This document shows positions 34,121-45,850 of a stretch of DNA of 64,000 bases, piece after piece (positions within the stretch are counted from its first letter, which is position 1; each line of letters begins with the position of its first letter). Source of the DNA: Septoria linicola (taxonomy: Eukaryota; Ascomycota; Dothideomycetes; Mycosphaerellales; Mycosphaerellaceae); assembly GCA_024114885.1 (NCBI GenBank), contig CP099422.1, positions 1,860,001 to 1,924,000 on the forward strand, in the 5' to 3' direction. The translations under genes were made by a program, and so were the position numbers. The notes beneath the pieces are model-generated. The model was not told the origin of the DNA. It searched no databases and saw nothing but the letters and a program-made list of their open reading frames with translations.

Positions 34121-37100
34121 ATGGCAGATTTCCTCTCAGACAAGTCGCTCGTCGATGGAGAGGAGTGTGCTGTGTTGAGCCAATTCCTCGACAGAGCCAC
34201 TGAGCAGCCGATCAATCACATAAAGCTGCTGTCCACAATACCACGGCCGGCAACACAATCATTCGGACCGCTAGCATTGCTCTCGGCACTCCTTGATCGA
34301 ATTGATGGTCCGTGGCCAGTTACTGAAGTGCAAAGAGCTCATAACACCCTCTGGAAACTACTTCCTGAGGACGCGAAAGCTGGACACGCATCCGGGCGGG
34401 TGGCCCAGCTGCTCGATTATGTCTCCAGACAATGCCGATCGACATATTCCAGTCTACTGGATCTCTACCACCCTACATCAACAGCGGCCGCAATCATCGA
34501 TCCCGAAACCGGAAAGTCGATACAGCACCACGATCTAGCGTCCACAGTTAGCAATTTCAGACTACCGTTAGTACATCGACAGGGCCAGCCAAAGCCTGTG
34601 GTTGCGATTTCCCTACCGAATGGCCCACTTTTAGCCATGACAGTGCTGGCCACTGCCACATATTACACAGCGGCTCCTGTGGCGCATGGAAGTGGCGTAG
34701 GAACAGAACAATTCAAGGCCGACGTCTTGCAATCGAAAAGCGATGCAGTGCTTGCTACATCAGCAGATGTGTCACGCCTTGGCCTGGGGGACCCGTGGCT
34801 GGCAGAGGCGGGCATTCGAGTGTTGCTCGCAGAGCTTGACGAAGATCTGAAGATTCGTATTACAGATGTAGAAGGCCAGGATGTCTTCCAAGAATCCTCA
34901 TGTCTCTCCGCGGTACACAACACAGCTGAGGATACTGGTATCATGCTGTTTACCAGTGGTACATCGGGTTCGAAGAAGGTATGTCAACGTTCGAGTGTTG
35001 ACGCTACAGATAACTGACAACAAAAAGCTCGTGCCATTAAGCATTCATTCCATGGTCTGCGGCGTGGCGAAGGTCGAGCAGTCCTGGGGACTAAATCCAT
35101 CGATGCGGTGCCTCAATCAGATGCCTTTGAACCACGTAGGCGGCTTGATACGAAATTTGTTCGCGCCTGTATTCTCAGGCGGCTCAGTCATCTGCTGCAG
35201 TGCGTTCGATCCTGGCCTATTCTGGGACTGCGTTGAGGACTACGAGCCAACTTGGTACTATGCCTCCCCCACAATGCACCAGATGATTCTTGAGTCTGGC
35301 CGCGAAAGGCCTGAGAGTGTTGCCAAGAGCAGGATTCGACTAATATGCAATGCCGCTGGCGGATTGCTTCCTAGTCTAGCGTTGCAGCTACGCGACACTT
35401 TCTCCACAGACACCGTGCAATGCACGGTCTTGCCATCCTACGGCATGACAGAGTGCATGCCTATATCGACTCCACCTCTCGATTACCGACTCGATCGTAC
35501 TGGAACTTCTGGAGTCAGTGTTGGACCAGAGATCCGCATTCTGAATGGCAGAGACGAGCCTGAGCAAATGGGAGAAGTGGGCAGAATCTGTGTTCGCGGC
35601 TCGCCAGTATTCGGCGGCTATCTCAAGGCAGACAATGTCGTTGATAAGTCCTGCTTCAGCGCCGACGGCTGGTTCGATACCGGTGATATGGGTTATCTGG
35701 ACCAGGACGAGTACCTCTACATTACAGGTCGTAGTAAAGAAGTGATCAATCGCGGAGGTGAGCTTATATCACCTTTCGAGGTCGAGGAAGCCGTTGTTGG
35801 TGCCGCGAACAAGCCAGGATCGCCAACGTATCGACGAATCACAAAAGCTCTGGCGTTCTCGGTGAACCATGATGTGTTGCAAGAAGTGGTCGGCATCGCC
35901 GTGGCTACAACAGAAGGCAGCCTTCGGCCGTGTCTCCGCACTATCCAAGAGTCCGTCAAGAACGTTCTTGGCCAAGTCAAAGTTCCTGTCGCAGTCGTGT
36001 ACATGGAAGGCGGTGTCCCCACCAACAACAACAAGGTCCTGCGCATCAAGCTTGCCGAGCGTCTTGCTCTGCCCACCATATCAGACAGCACGCCCCAATC
36101 CGCTCGCCATTTCGAAGCCACTTGTCCGCCGCCGAATACTGGTTTGAGCAGTCCGATTCAAAGCCGGAGCCTTGAGATATCCCACGAGGGTCTAGGTGAA
36201 GTCTGCCAGAGAGAAGTGCCAGCCGGACTTGAATATTTCATCAAGCACACCGATCTCTACCCCGAGCTGGTGCTCGCGCCCAAGAAGCCAGGTGACAATG
36301 GTACGATCAACAAGGAGTCCTTGACGGAAAGCATCGGTGCACACGTCCACGGCTACAGTATTCCCGCGAAGGTCCATCAACTTGAGCAGCCGTTCGATCG
36401 CAACGAGTCTGGCCAGATAGATGAGGATTCCATCTCAGCGAAGATAGCCAAACCCAAGCCCACGATCGTGGAGTCAGTACCAATGTCTGGTCCTGCATCA
36501 ACAGAAGACACCATCTGTCGCGTATTCGCACAAGTCCTATCCCTCCCCGTTGAAGATGTGACGAGCTCGTCCGACTTCTTCGAGCTAGGAGGCGACTCCA
36601 TGGGCGCTGGCCGTCTGCTGAACTCTTTGCGCAAGGAGTATCCTATCCGGTTGCCCATTAATGTTCTGTTCACCAATTCCAAGGTCTGCCAGCTCGCACA
36701 GGTGATTGACGAGAAGCTGCCAAAGAGTTCACCAACGCAGGAGCAAAATGTCATCCTTCGAGAGCCGGAGCATATGCCTGGTTGCGAGGAGACCTACAGC
36801 TCAAGTAATGTTGCGCTCATGATCTTGCAGCTTGTTCCGATGGTTATCTTCTACCCCATGAAACGTGCTTTGACATGGACCATCTTCATGTATATGTTGT
36901 CTGAGACGCAGAACTGGGTCACAAACAACTACATCCCAGGACGTCTCCTCGACCTCGTCATCTCCATCACGATCGGTGGCACAGTGACACGAATAATCTC
37001 TCCTCTATTGGCAATCTGCTTCAAATGGCTTATCATCGGCCGCTATCAGCAAGGACTTTATCCCATGTGGGGCTCCTATCACACGAGATGGTGGCTTGTG

Positions 37101-39353
37101 CAGAAGACAACTGCTGTATGCGGCATGGGTGTGTTCAAGCTGTTCAATTGGAGCCGTGTCCTGTATCTTCGCCTGCTCGGAGCCAAGATTGGCAAAGGCG
37201 TAACACTGCAGAAGGGTGTCACTACCGGAGAGTGGGACTTAATCACGATTGAGGACAATGTTGTGCTCGAGCGTTCCATCGTTCGACCATTCGGCGCCGA
37301 GCGCAACACCTCGATGTATCTCGGCCGCATCCATATTGGCGAGAATGCATCGATCGGACTCGCTTCTATCGTTGCACCAGGTACATCAGTGCCGGCTGGA
37401 GCGTGCATTGGTCCCAACTCGTCGTCTTGGGAGACGGATGCCTTCGATGAAGCCAACCGCGACCTTGCTTCAAGCCAGATCGAGGGTACTCACTGGATTC
37501 TCGAGTACATCGTCGGCTGGCCATTGTCGATTATCAGTGCATTCATTGGCGCAGTACCATGGCTAGGCTGTCTCATTGCACTGGTTACTCACGAGCCAAG
37601 AGAACTCCCCGACATGCTGAGAGAGGTCGTCATCTGGTTCGCCTCTCCAGGCAGAGTAGGCTTCCACTACTGTGCTCTGGCTGCCAACGTCGCACTCGGC
37701 CCTCTGTTCTTCTTCGCTGCCATCCTTGCCTTCAAGAAAATCTTCGATCTATGCTTTGGCCAGGTCAGGCCTAGTAATGGTGAGAGAAGCCAAATGGACA
37801 AGTTCCGCATGGGTTGGGTCCGAGCGATGATGCCAGCGCCTCAATTCCATAAGCTTACTGAGCTTTTCGGCACCCACTACAACGCAACTTCCCACTTTGC
37901 TAGAGCTATGGGCGCCAAGATTGGCAATCGAGTCTACTGGCCAGGTACAGGGCCTTCCATCCAGGATTTTGATCTACTCGACATCGGGGACGATGTAGTA
38001 TTTGGCTCGCGCTCTCATCTTGTAACCTCAGATGGAAGCGGGAACGACTACGTCAGAATCAAGTCTGGAGCTATGGTGGCCGATCGTGTAGTCCTACTGC
38101 CTGGTGTCGAGCTTGGAGAGCAGACGGTTATGGGCAGTGGCGCGCTCACCAAGCGCAATACTCGTTATGCCAACGCCACAACATGGGTCGGAAGCAAGAA
38201 GGGCGAAGCAGTATGCCTCACAGCTGAGGCACCCTCTGGAGCATCTTCGATTCTCGACACGCCATACAACGATAAGCAGAACCCATTCTCCAATATGTCG
38301 AGCCTGAACTCTACCGCCACGACGCTTGCCAACATCCTGAACTCGGAGACTTCCAGTCTGAGCGGCAACAGCAGTCTTGGAAAGGGTAGTAAAGAAGATC
38401 TGCAACCCGACTACGGCTATCTTGATAAGAACGATGTTGGCTCGCAGCGCGTGTTCGTCCGTCAGAATACCGACTCCGCAAGCTCTGAAGAAGAGTCGAC
38501 TTCGCCATTCGGTCGCGCGTTCTACGAAGGCAAGGCATCGTACCGAGTCTGGAGCCAATTCGAGATCTTCTTGTACTCCACCATCATTGCCATCGCCAAC
38601 GGAGTATACTGGAATGTTGGCTCGGTCTCAGCGGTCCAGATCGTTGCGCATCTGTACAAGCAGCACCACTGGCTAGCACAAACATTCCTAGGCCAGAACT
38701 GGTATCGTCCACTTACGATCTACGTGTTCTTCACAGCTCTCATTGTTGGCATCATGGCTTTGCAAAGCATCTTCGTTGTTGCAGGCACGATTGCCGCGAA
38801 ATGGATCCTCATGGGCCGACGACAACCAGGTAATTACGATTGGGACAAGTCTTCGTACTGCCAACGATGGCAGCTCTTTTTGAAGCTGGAGACTTTCCGA
38901 CGACATTGCTATGGTGGCCACGGAATCCTTGGACTCTTGACTGGCACTCAGTGGACGACCTTGTACTTCCGTGCACTCGGAGCCAAGATTGGGAAGGACT
39001 GTGCGCTCTTCGCTGGCGGGCTGCCTTCGCTAATGTTCACGGAGCCGGACCTTATCTCGCTCGGCGATCGAGTCGCTCTCGATGACTGCTCCGTAGTCGG
39101 CCACATCAACACGCGCGGCAAGTTCGACCTCAACCCTCTGTCGATCGGCGCTCGATCCGTGCTGCGAAGTGGCTCGCGACTCTTGTCCGGCGCAAAAATG
39201 GAAGACGATTCATGCTTGCTTGAGCATACACTCATCATGGCTGGTGACGTTGTCGATGCAGGTACGACAAGTCAAGGCTGGCCCGCCGAGGAGTTCAGCA
39301 CCAATCGCATGCCTACGCTGGAATCTGCTCGCCACTGTCGCGTCAAAGGCTGA
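34121..39353 (+). CDS. NRPS-like adenylation-thiolation enzyme with membrane/left-handed beta-helix C-terminus
   Basis: Two exons, 34121-34978 and 35028-39353, with a 49-nt intron cutting right after the A3 motif FTSGTSGSKK; 1,727 residues. Residues 1-640 form an AMP-binding domain with FTSGTSGSKK (~276-286), YGMTEC (~425), GWFDTGDMGYLD (~501) and NNNKVLR near 620 in the A10 position. A thiolation domain carries FFELGGDSM, with the phosphopantetheine Ser at about 810. The C-terminal 900 residues have no condensation or reductase domain. They alternate hydrophobic segments (about 884-965, 1108-1190, 1464-1545) with three hexapeptide, left-handed beta-helix stretches (near 1001, 1246 and 1601, each led by GAKIG). 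This resembles bacterial Pls/PosA-type NRPS terminal domains. The product is unknown: an amino-acid polymer or membrane-linked acyl transfer is inferred. Confidence 0.9.
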
Positions 39354-39877
39354 TCATTCTTCTACATCCATACGAGTTGGACTTGTTGTTTTGTGCATTC
39401 GGCGTTCTTGAGATCTTGTTTGGATATGATACCCGGTCGACGTCGCACTCGCTTCATGCGTTGACACTATAATTCATAATCAGCTTTGTTGTAATTAGCC
39501 ATAGACATAGAGACTTGAAGTCGCTTCGTTAGTCAATTCAATGTAGGCGCTGGAGAAGGCGCTCGTAGGACTTATGCTTCCTGAACCAGCCAACCGCTTC
39601 TACGGACTTTCTGTAAGAGTGAGGACTGGATGGCATGCTAGACGTGAGAATCGGACCAGGAAGTCAGAAGCACGGTAGGTCATGCTGAGTGACTAGACGT
39701 CCAACTAGGTCGTAGTCGATGTCACCCCGGTGTTCTCTGTTGCGTTGGCTCGGCTGCATTGTGTCGCGCCATCGATGGTTCGTCCCCATCTCGTACTCCA
39801 TTGTCGCCTCAACACAATGACCAGCTGGCCGCGTAGGTCTCAGGACTTGGCTTTCAAGCATCACCCACAAGCATGCA
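39354..39877. other. Intergenic between convergent genes
   Basis: About 520 bp lies between the NRPS-like stop and the HAD-phosphatase stop. It holds both 3' UTRs. No gene or clear terminator was recognised. Confidence 0.5.
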
Positions 39878-40807
39878 TCATCTCACAGGCTTCAGCCCAC
39901 GCTCCAGCAACCCAACCAACTCATCAAGAGTACTAATAGCGACATCCGTCCTCGAATCCGTTTCCAGGTCCTCTTTCCCTTCACTTTTTAGCAAAACTGT
40001 AAGTGCCCCAGCATCGCGCCCAGCAGCCATATCATCCACAGAGTCACCCACCATGACAAGTGGGATCGGTCTCTGTAGCGCATCTTCCTTTGGCACTTCT
40101 GACGATTCAACAATACCCCAAGCCTTTGCAATATGCAATATCCCCACGGGTGAAGGCTTCGGCGGCTTGAAATCTCTCGTAATCACTGGCGCGAAAGGAT
40201 TCAGATGTCCTGGGATATGCTTCTCTAGTAAATGATTGACCGGCGCATCGAAGTTCCTCGTGCAGATGCCTTTTTTGATATTGTGCTTGTCCAGGAATTC
40301 CATCAATGTGACTAGACCAGCTTGCGGGATTTGCTTGGACATGGCTGCGCTTTCGATGGCTTTGATCTTGTCGAATGCTTCTGTCTGTTGAGGTTCAGGT
40401 AAGTCGTGGACGTGATCTAATATATCGATGTGTTTCGTGATGCCTAATGCTTCCCGCATTTGTCCAAACATCCAGTTCTGAGGTTCGCCTTGACTTTGTG
40501 TCAGCTTCGTGGTGCGATAAGCTCACGTTGGCAGCACTGTGCACTCACACAGTGTGCCGTCCATGTCGAAGACGACGCCCCTGAGACGCATTGAGCCACC
40601 ATCTTGAGTTGCGGTGCTCGCCGCAAGAGGTGCAAAGTGGTGGCGGGTACCAGTCATTTTCGCGGAAGAGCAGCGGACTTGTGATCGCAGCCAAGATGCT
40701 TGAGTCTGTGTCACATGCCTTGGAAAGGATGAGCACCCAGTGGTCAACAAGCCTCGGGATGACTTGCTCGCAAACATGAAAGGTGGTAGAGATGGTGTGG
40801 CCGACAT
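39878..40807 (-). CDS. HAD-superfamily phosphatase (phosphoglycolate/phosphonatase-like, subfamily IA)
   Basis: Two exons, 40807-40549 and 40488-39878, with a 60-nt intron (GTGAGT, branch-like GCTGACAC, CAAG acceptor) that completes a Cys codon; 289 residues. Motif I is FDMDGTLC with the nucleophile Asp at 81 and the acid/base Asp at 83. A helical cap follows (EPQNWMFGQMREALGI). Motif II is ICTRN, motif III lies in RDFKPPKPSP, and motif IV is MVGDSVDDMAAGRDAG. About 70 residues precede motif I and are basic and Ser-rich, a possible mitochondrial targeting sequence; alternatively translation starts at Met51. Fungal relatives are annotated only as HAD-like hydrolases. It is divergent from the NmrA-like gene. 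Confidence 0.9.
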
Positions 40808-41084
40808 ATTGATGCTATCAAAAAGCAGGGATCATACGCTCTAATTATGCAAAAGTTATGCAAACACAAAACTACCATTGATTTACAAGTACATCAGGCT
40901 TCACCACAAGCTCTACCGTATCCCTTGTCCCATGCCGTCTTTTCGATAGCTCGAAGGCAATTTGTACGCTGTCCTACGATATCGCCAGTTCCGAAGAACA
41001 ACTACTGACGGCCTCGGGCAATAGTATCTGCCAGAGATCATAACTCATATCCTCGTTTCTACGAAATCTAGCAAGAAGTACAAC
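40808..41084. promoter_or_regulatory. Divergent promoter region (HAD / NmrA-like)
   Basis: A 277-bp gap between divergent starts, with ordinary composition. No specific site was recognised. Confidence 0.4.
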
Positions 41085-42089
41085 ATGGCGCCTCCACGCA
41101 TCGGCCTCATCGGCGCCACAGGCGAGACAGGCTCCAGCGTCCTGAACGGCCTGCTATCAGCCTCACAAGACTTCCACATCGTGGCCCTTGCTCGCCCGTC
41201 ATCACTCGCTAAACCAGCCAATCTCGCCCTCAAAGCCAAAGAAATCGAGCTACGCCCCCTGGACCTTACAGCGTCCTAAGCAGAGATCGTGGCATCCCTC
41301 CAGAACATCGACATCCTCATCTCTGCCATTTGCCCCTCGGATCAATTGGCCCAAATCTCGCTCGCGACTGCAGCTAAGACTGCAGGAATCAAGCGCTTTA
41401 TCCCATGTGCCTTTGTTACCGTGATCCCAGCTGGTGGGATTCACCTCCTCCGTGACCAGAAGCAACAAGTCTACGAGCACATCTTCAAGTTAGGCCTGCA
41501 CTACACGATTATCGATGTGGGCTGGTGGTACCAGATCTCCATTTCCCGGGTTCCATCTGGAAAACTAGATGCCTACGCTTTTGTAACCAACAAGAATGAA
41601 ATCCCAGGTGACGGAACTGTATTGAGCGGATTGACGGACCTTCGGGATATCGGTAAATATGTCGCTAAGATCGTTGTCGATGACCGGACGCTGAATAAGT
41701 GGATATTTGTGTACAACGAGCTCTGGAGTCAGAATTCGATATACGACCTCGTGGAGAACAAGACCGGCGACGGCGAGAAAATCGCGAGGAACTATGTGTC
41801 TAAGGAGGACTTGGTCGCAAGGATCGAGGGCGCCGGCGACGTAGCGGATATGGCGGCTCTGATGGTGAAAGTGCCGGCTCAGTACATGCACTCATGGGGT
41901 GTTCGAGGAGACAACACTCCAGAGTATGCCAAGTATTTGGGAGACTTGACGAGCAAAGACCTGTATCCGGATCTGCAATTTACTTCCTTCGAGTCGTATG
42001 TCGATGAGGCGCTTGCCGGCACGGCGAAGACTGTGTATGAGGGGCTCAAGGCCAAGTTTGCTGCAGCACAGCAACAGAACTCTAGCTAG
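41085..42089 (+). pseudogene. NmrA-like / isoflavone-reductase-like gene with an in-frame stop
   Basis: A continuous frame of 335 codons is broken only by TAA at codon 65 (41277-41279). Upstream, the Rossmann motif GLIGATGETGSSVL (about residues 6-19) and LDLTAS are intact. Downstream the frame continues at once with EIVASLQNIDILISAI and KTAGIKRFIPCAF, the next conserved strands, so both parts are one gene. The family comprises NAD(P)-binding aromatic-alcohol or quinone reductases and NmrA-type regulators. No GT-AG pair could splice out the stop without losing conserved residues. It is either a recent nonsense allele or a base error. The downstream ATG at 41289 could start a truncated protein lacking the cofactor loop. 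Confidence 0.78.
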
Positions 42090-42377
42090 TCGGAGAGTCA
42101 GCAGTCACATGTAGCCATGTATACTCACAGTAATGCCACTCGCTACCACAAACGGTTGATAGTGGTTGACGTGCCATTTTGGCTGCAATAATACAAGCCG
42201 TGCCCTTCTACTGGCATGACTGTAGAGGTATGGTATCTCAAAGGAGCGCAAAGGTCGCTAAAGCGCCAGTCAGGTGCCTCTGACGTATGGTACAACTATT
42301 CCGCTGTGGTGTGATCCTTTTCCCGCCATCCTAACGCCGTGTTCCGGAAGCACTTTGATGTGCTACCTCCATTCCTG

Positions 42378-43071
42378 CTACCTCTCTGCTTCCGACGGCC
42401 CAGGAGGTGAATTGAAGAGCGCGAGTCGCATGCGGTGAAACTGAATCATGTCAGAATATTGTCAGTCATATCAGTCTTGCAAACGTGCTTACTGCTGGTA
42501 GCTTGGGCACCACGACTGCTAACGTCGCAAGGAAGTTGATCATGAAATACGCCAAGTCGTAATGCGTATAGTGGGTGCTGATCAAGAAAAGCCCAATCGG
42601 CATGGCCAGTAAGAACTTCTTAGCTGGCGTATATTGGTCTTCATTGTCGATTTGTTCCCACATATTCAGGTTGTCGTAGGCTCCAGCGTTGAACTCGAAT
42701 GGTATGCCTCGCACGTAGTGGAACATCAGGTAGGAGCCGGCCATGTATGTTATGTTAACCATAGTCCACGAAGTCTCCTGGGTGATGGACGGTACGATGT
42801 CGTAGACAATCTTGAGCAGCAGAATGAGGATGATGTGAATCATCCATGCGCCTGCGGTGAAATCCATGTCAGTGTATGCACTCAGTTTCCTCCCCTCTGC
42901 CGTTCGTTCAACGTTTCCCGCCGGTCATGACCTACCCTTTGCATTTACCCACTGGGCGTTGAGGTTGGGGAGGACGGCCTGGTCCGACTGCTGCTCGAGA
43001 CTCTCCGGAGGCTCCTGATACATCAAACTGCTACTTCTCCGCCGCCTCCGGTGATCCTTGTCGATGTTCAT
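42378..43071 (-). CDS. ORM1: Orm1/Orm2 (ORMDL) sphingolipid-synthesis regulator
   Basis: Three exons on the minus strand: 43071-42936, 42851-42493 and 42440-42378. Introns are 84 and 52 nt, and the frame closes at 185 residues. Orm proteins sit in the ER membrane and restrain serine palmitoyltransferase until the N-terminus is phosphorylated. The N-terminal RRRRRSSSLMYQEPPESLEQ carries a basic patch and a Ser cluster fitting that control region. The core WVNAKGAWMIHIILILLLKI and TWTMVNITY-type blocks give the four hydrophobic segments. The last exon, 21 codons from FHRMRL, replaces a read-through end of only eight residues. Splicing is supported by conserved junctions KGAW and KLPAFHR. Confidence 0.94.
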
Positions 43072-43590
43072 CTTGCGCTCGGCAGACTGCACACACAGCG
43101 GTGGTGCGGACGGGGAGGTGTTGACACCTTCAGCAAAGCTAATGCCGCTCCGCGACTGGAGGAGTGTGGAAGACAGCTTGGCGGTATTGTCGGTGTTTGA
43201 TGGGGTGCGGTGTGGTAAGAATAGGAGCGGCGCCAGAGTGGCGGTGGGCAGCGTCTCGTTTGCTGTCTCCTCACAAGCTGGCTATTGTCGTTACCGTCGT
43301 CGTGTGGTCGTGGTGTGGTTGCTCAGTGCTGCGGTAGCAAGAGGAAACTGGCTGGAATGGTGTCGCCGCTCGTCTGGCCTTTGTTCGTTCCGACCGCTCA
43401 GATCACTGGGCTCGACTTGTTTGGCAAGGGCAGGTTTCTCAGTTATGGCAGTCACGGTCACACGGTCAGTTTTTTCGACGTCGAGTGATGTGTTCAGGTG
43501 ATGGAATGATTAAGAAAGATGTTCACTTCATCACGTCTCCTCCGCTGCAGCAAGACAGCGCCGACCCAGGGCAGGGCAGGGTGACGGCGC
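43072..43590. promoter_or_regulatory. Orm upstream region up to the DNA transposon
   Basis: 520 bp between the Orm start codon and the transposon's left inverted repeat. Long frames here on the plus strand lack domains. The promoter is shorter than usual because of the insertion, but not cut. Confidence 0.45.
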
Positions 43591-43626
43591 GCCATTCTGA
43601 CCAGTCCGCCATATCAAACCTCCGCA
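43591..43626 (+). repeat. Left terminal inverted repeat (36 bp)
   Basis: Begins GCCATTCTGACCAGTCCG and is a perfect reverse complement of 54762-54797. The true tip may be CATTCTG with a GC duplication on each side; because GC is its own complement this cannot be separated from the repeat. Confidence 0.93.
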
Positions 43627-44800
43627 ACGCAATAGCAATAAACACACTCTATCGCTTCTAATTCACTCTCTATACTCGCTGCACACTCGCAATCATGGCT
43701 CCGCGTGCTCTGGACTACTTACTATACCATAACTATATCCGCTAGCGTAGGGAGGCAGGTTATACCCTACTAGAGATCTAATCTACTCTTTACTACTCCT
43801 TTCGAGTTACTATTACTAAACGCACCCTTAAGCGCACACTGTCTGTATTGTCTATTCGACTTAATAAAGACCGTAGTAGGAAGGTATAGAATATTCTAAA
43901 TAATAAGGATAAACTCTAGATACGTATAGGCTTTATATATAATATCCTATATCTTAAAGATAGTAAAGCTATATAGGTTTTAATAGACGAGGGCTTTAAT
44001 ATTACTATAAGGCAATACTGCTATATTCGGATTAATAGGCTAGGACTACGGAAGATAGAGAGTAGTACGAATTATATAGACGTAGAAGTATATATTATAG
44101 AAATACTAGTAGTAGAGCTAGATAAGTTATTAGTTAAAGTATATAGTAAGGGCAATCTCTATACTTATCTACGGTCTAAATATAATATTATTAGGTAGTA
44201 GGTACTTATAGCTAAACCTTAGGTACTCGTAGCTTATACTCGTAGTAACCGGATTTATCGTATTACTTCTCTACTTAATCCTAACGGCGTATAGTATCGT
44301 CTTGACCGTATAAACGAACACTATAGAGCTATTATTATACCTAGTCTAGGCTTTACTATCTTAATAAATATATACTATAAGTTTAAGAAGTAGCTTATTT
44401 AGATCTACGCTAGTATCTATATCTATTCGCGTTATATAGAGTAGATATATATTAGTCTATCTAGAAGGACAGCTATATTAGTTCTCGCTTAATACCTTAT
44501 AGTACTACGCGCTATAGGTACTATACCTTAAATCCTCTAATCTAATCGTAGTATAGAGACTATACTAGCTACAGATACTTATTTTAAGATCTAGAACGTT
44601 ATCTATACTATAGAGTCGGAGGCCGTAGTAGCTATAGGTAGTAAGCTATTACTACTATTACGATTTAACTAATACTTCAAGTATAGAACTAGTAAGATAA
44701 ACTAACGTATTAAATTATAGTAGGCTTAGTAAGCTAAAGCCCTAGCGCTATAGAGAGGATACTTCTATTAATTACTAATTAAGAACTTATACGATAGCGA

Positions 44801-44805
44801 TTTAC
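44801..44805. repeat. Target-site duplication TTTAC, Gypsy, left
   Basis: TTTAC directly before the left LTR and again at 51513-51517 directly after the right LTR. Five base pairs, as usual for Gypsy. Confidence 0.9.
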
Positions 44806-45242
44806 TGTTAAGGTATTAACGGGTAATACCTTAAGATCTTACTAAGTAGGTGCTTAGCTTAATCGAGTTTAGGCTAGGTAGAGAGGTCTAGTTAGAAGTA
44901 TAACGAAGTAGGAGATTATAATCTAATTAGTAAGATAGAATAGTAAGTTATATACGATAACTACCTAGGTAACTACTTATCGTATATATATATAAAGGAG
45001 ATTCCTATATCTTTTAAGATCACTCTATAGAGTTATAATTAATAGTTACTCGTAGTAACCGATAGTCACCTTAGTATTACTAAGGAGTAATTAGATATAT
45101 ACGCGCTATAGCTATCTATTAGTACCTACTAGCTACTATGTTTTCCTAATTACCTTATTACGAGTAAGTAGCCTTCCTATAGATAAGGCCCGTTATCTAA
45201 TAATCGTAGAGGTTCTAACGGCTACGCTATTAAACCGTAATA
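44806..45242 (-). repeat. Left LTR of Gypsy
   Basis: 437 bp with the TG start kept and the CA end mutated to TA. Near the edge lies a perfect 11-bp inverted repeat (44808-44818 and 44824-44834) around a 5-nt ACGGG loop. In element sense it is the 3' LTR. Confidence 0.92.
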
Positions 45243-45409
45243 CTATCCCCCTTCCGGCTTAGCTTCGTCTCGAAGCTCTAAGGTTATAAGGTTTAGGTTA
45301 CCCGTTCCTCGTAGTATAAAGATAGCTTCCTCTTCTTCGAAGAATCGTCTTCGTCTTTATAAAGAAACCCTATCCTTTAGTTCCTCTATAATTCTTTCTT
45401 ATAACTACT

Positions 45410-45850
45410 ATTTCTTAAACGGCTACGATTATATTATTATAGAGAACTCTAAGTATCGTCTTCGTTATACCGAATATATTAAGCGAGGTTAGAAGTACGT
45501 AAATCTCTCCTAGGAGTCTCTTAATTAGACTCGAGAGGAATATCGAAAGAAGGTAGAGCGAGATAAGGAAGAGCTTACGTCCGTCCTTTCCTAGTTAATA
45601 TAGAATAAGAGAATCCTAAAGTAGGTAGAGGAGCGTATAAAGAAGAAGGCTCTCTATTTTTAGTCTAAGATAGAGGAGTCTAGAGAATTCGTAGAGGACG
45701 AGGATATCGATTATCTCGTAGCGGGTGTCGGCGCTACGTTATCTCCTACGGTCTAGTCCTCGATTAATTTTATTAATAATACGATAGATCCTACTAGCGT
45801 TATTCCTAGTAGAATACTTTTAGAAGCTATTAGTAATTCGTAAGGTTCCT
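45410..45850 (+). pseudogene. Antisense ORF at the 3' end of the Gypsy element (Cys-motif/coiled coil)
   Basis: Read on the plus strand, opposite to gag-pol, a frame stays meaningful for about 145 codons. It has a basic, once Cys-rich start (NSKYRLRYTEYIKRG, where several Tyr fit former Cys), then a Lys/Glu-rich coiled coil (TREEYRKKVERDKEELTSVL), then an acidic linker and Ser/Thr/Pro tail. Stops are TAG at likely Gln/Trp positions. Similar small antisense ORFs with a zinc-cluster-like start and a coiled coil occur in fungal genomes, as I recall; no function is established here. Ends are approximate. Confidence 0.5.

Noticed and set aside
41277..41288. Cryptic intron explaining the NmrA stop
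   Set aside because: No GT donor and AG acceptor pair around the TAA keeps the conserved flanking residues.
34121..43071. Secondary-metabolite gene cluster around the NRPS-like gene
   Set aside because: Neighbours (Kes1-like, HAD phosphatase, NmrA-like, Orm) are housekeeping or generic; no transcription factor, P450 or transporter set adjoins it.
43058..43501. 147-codon plus-strand frame upstream of Orm
   Set aside because: It overlaps the Orm first exon on the opposite strand and shows no domain.
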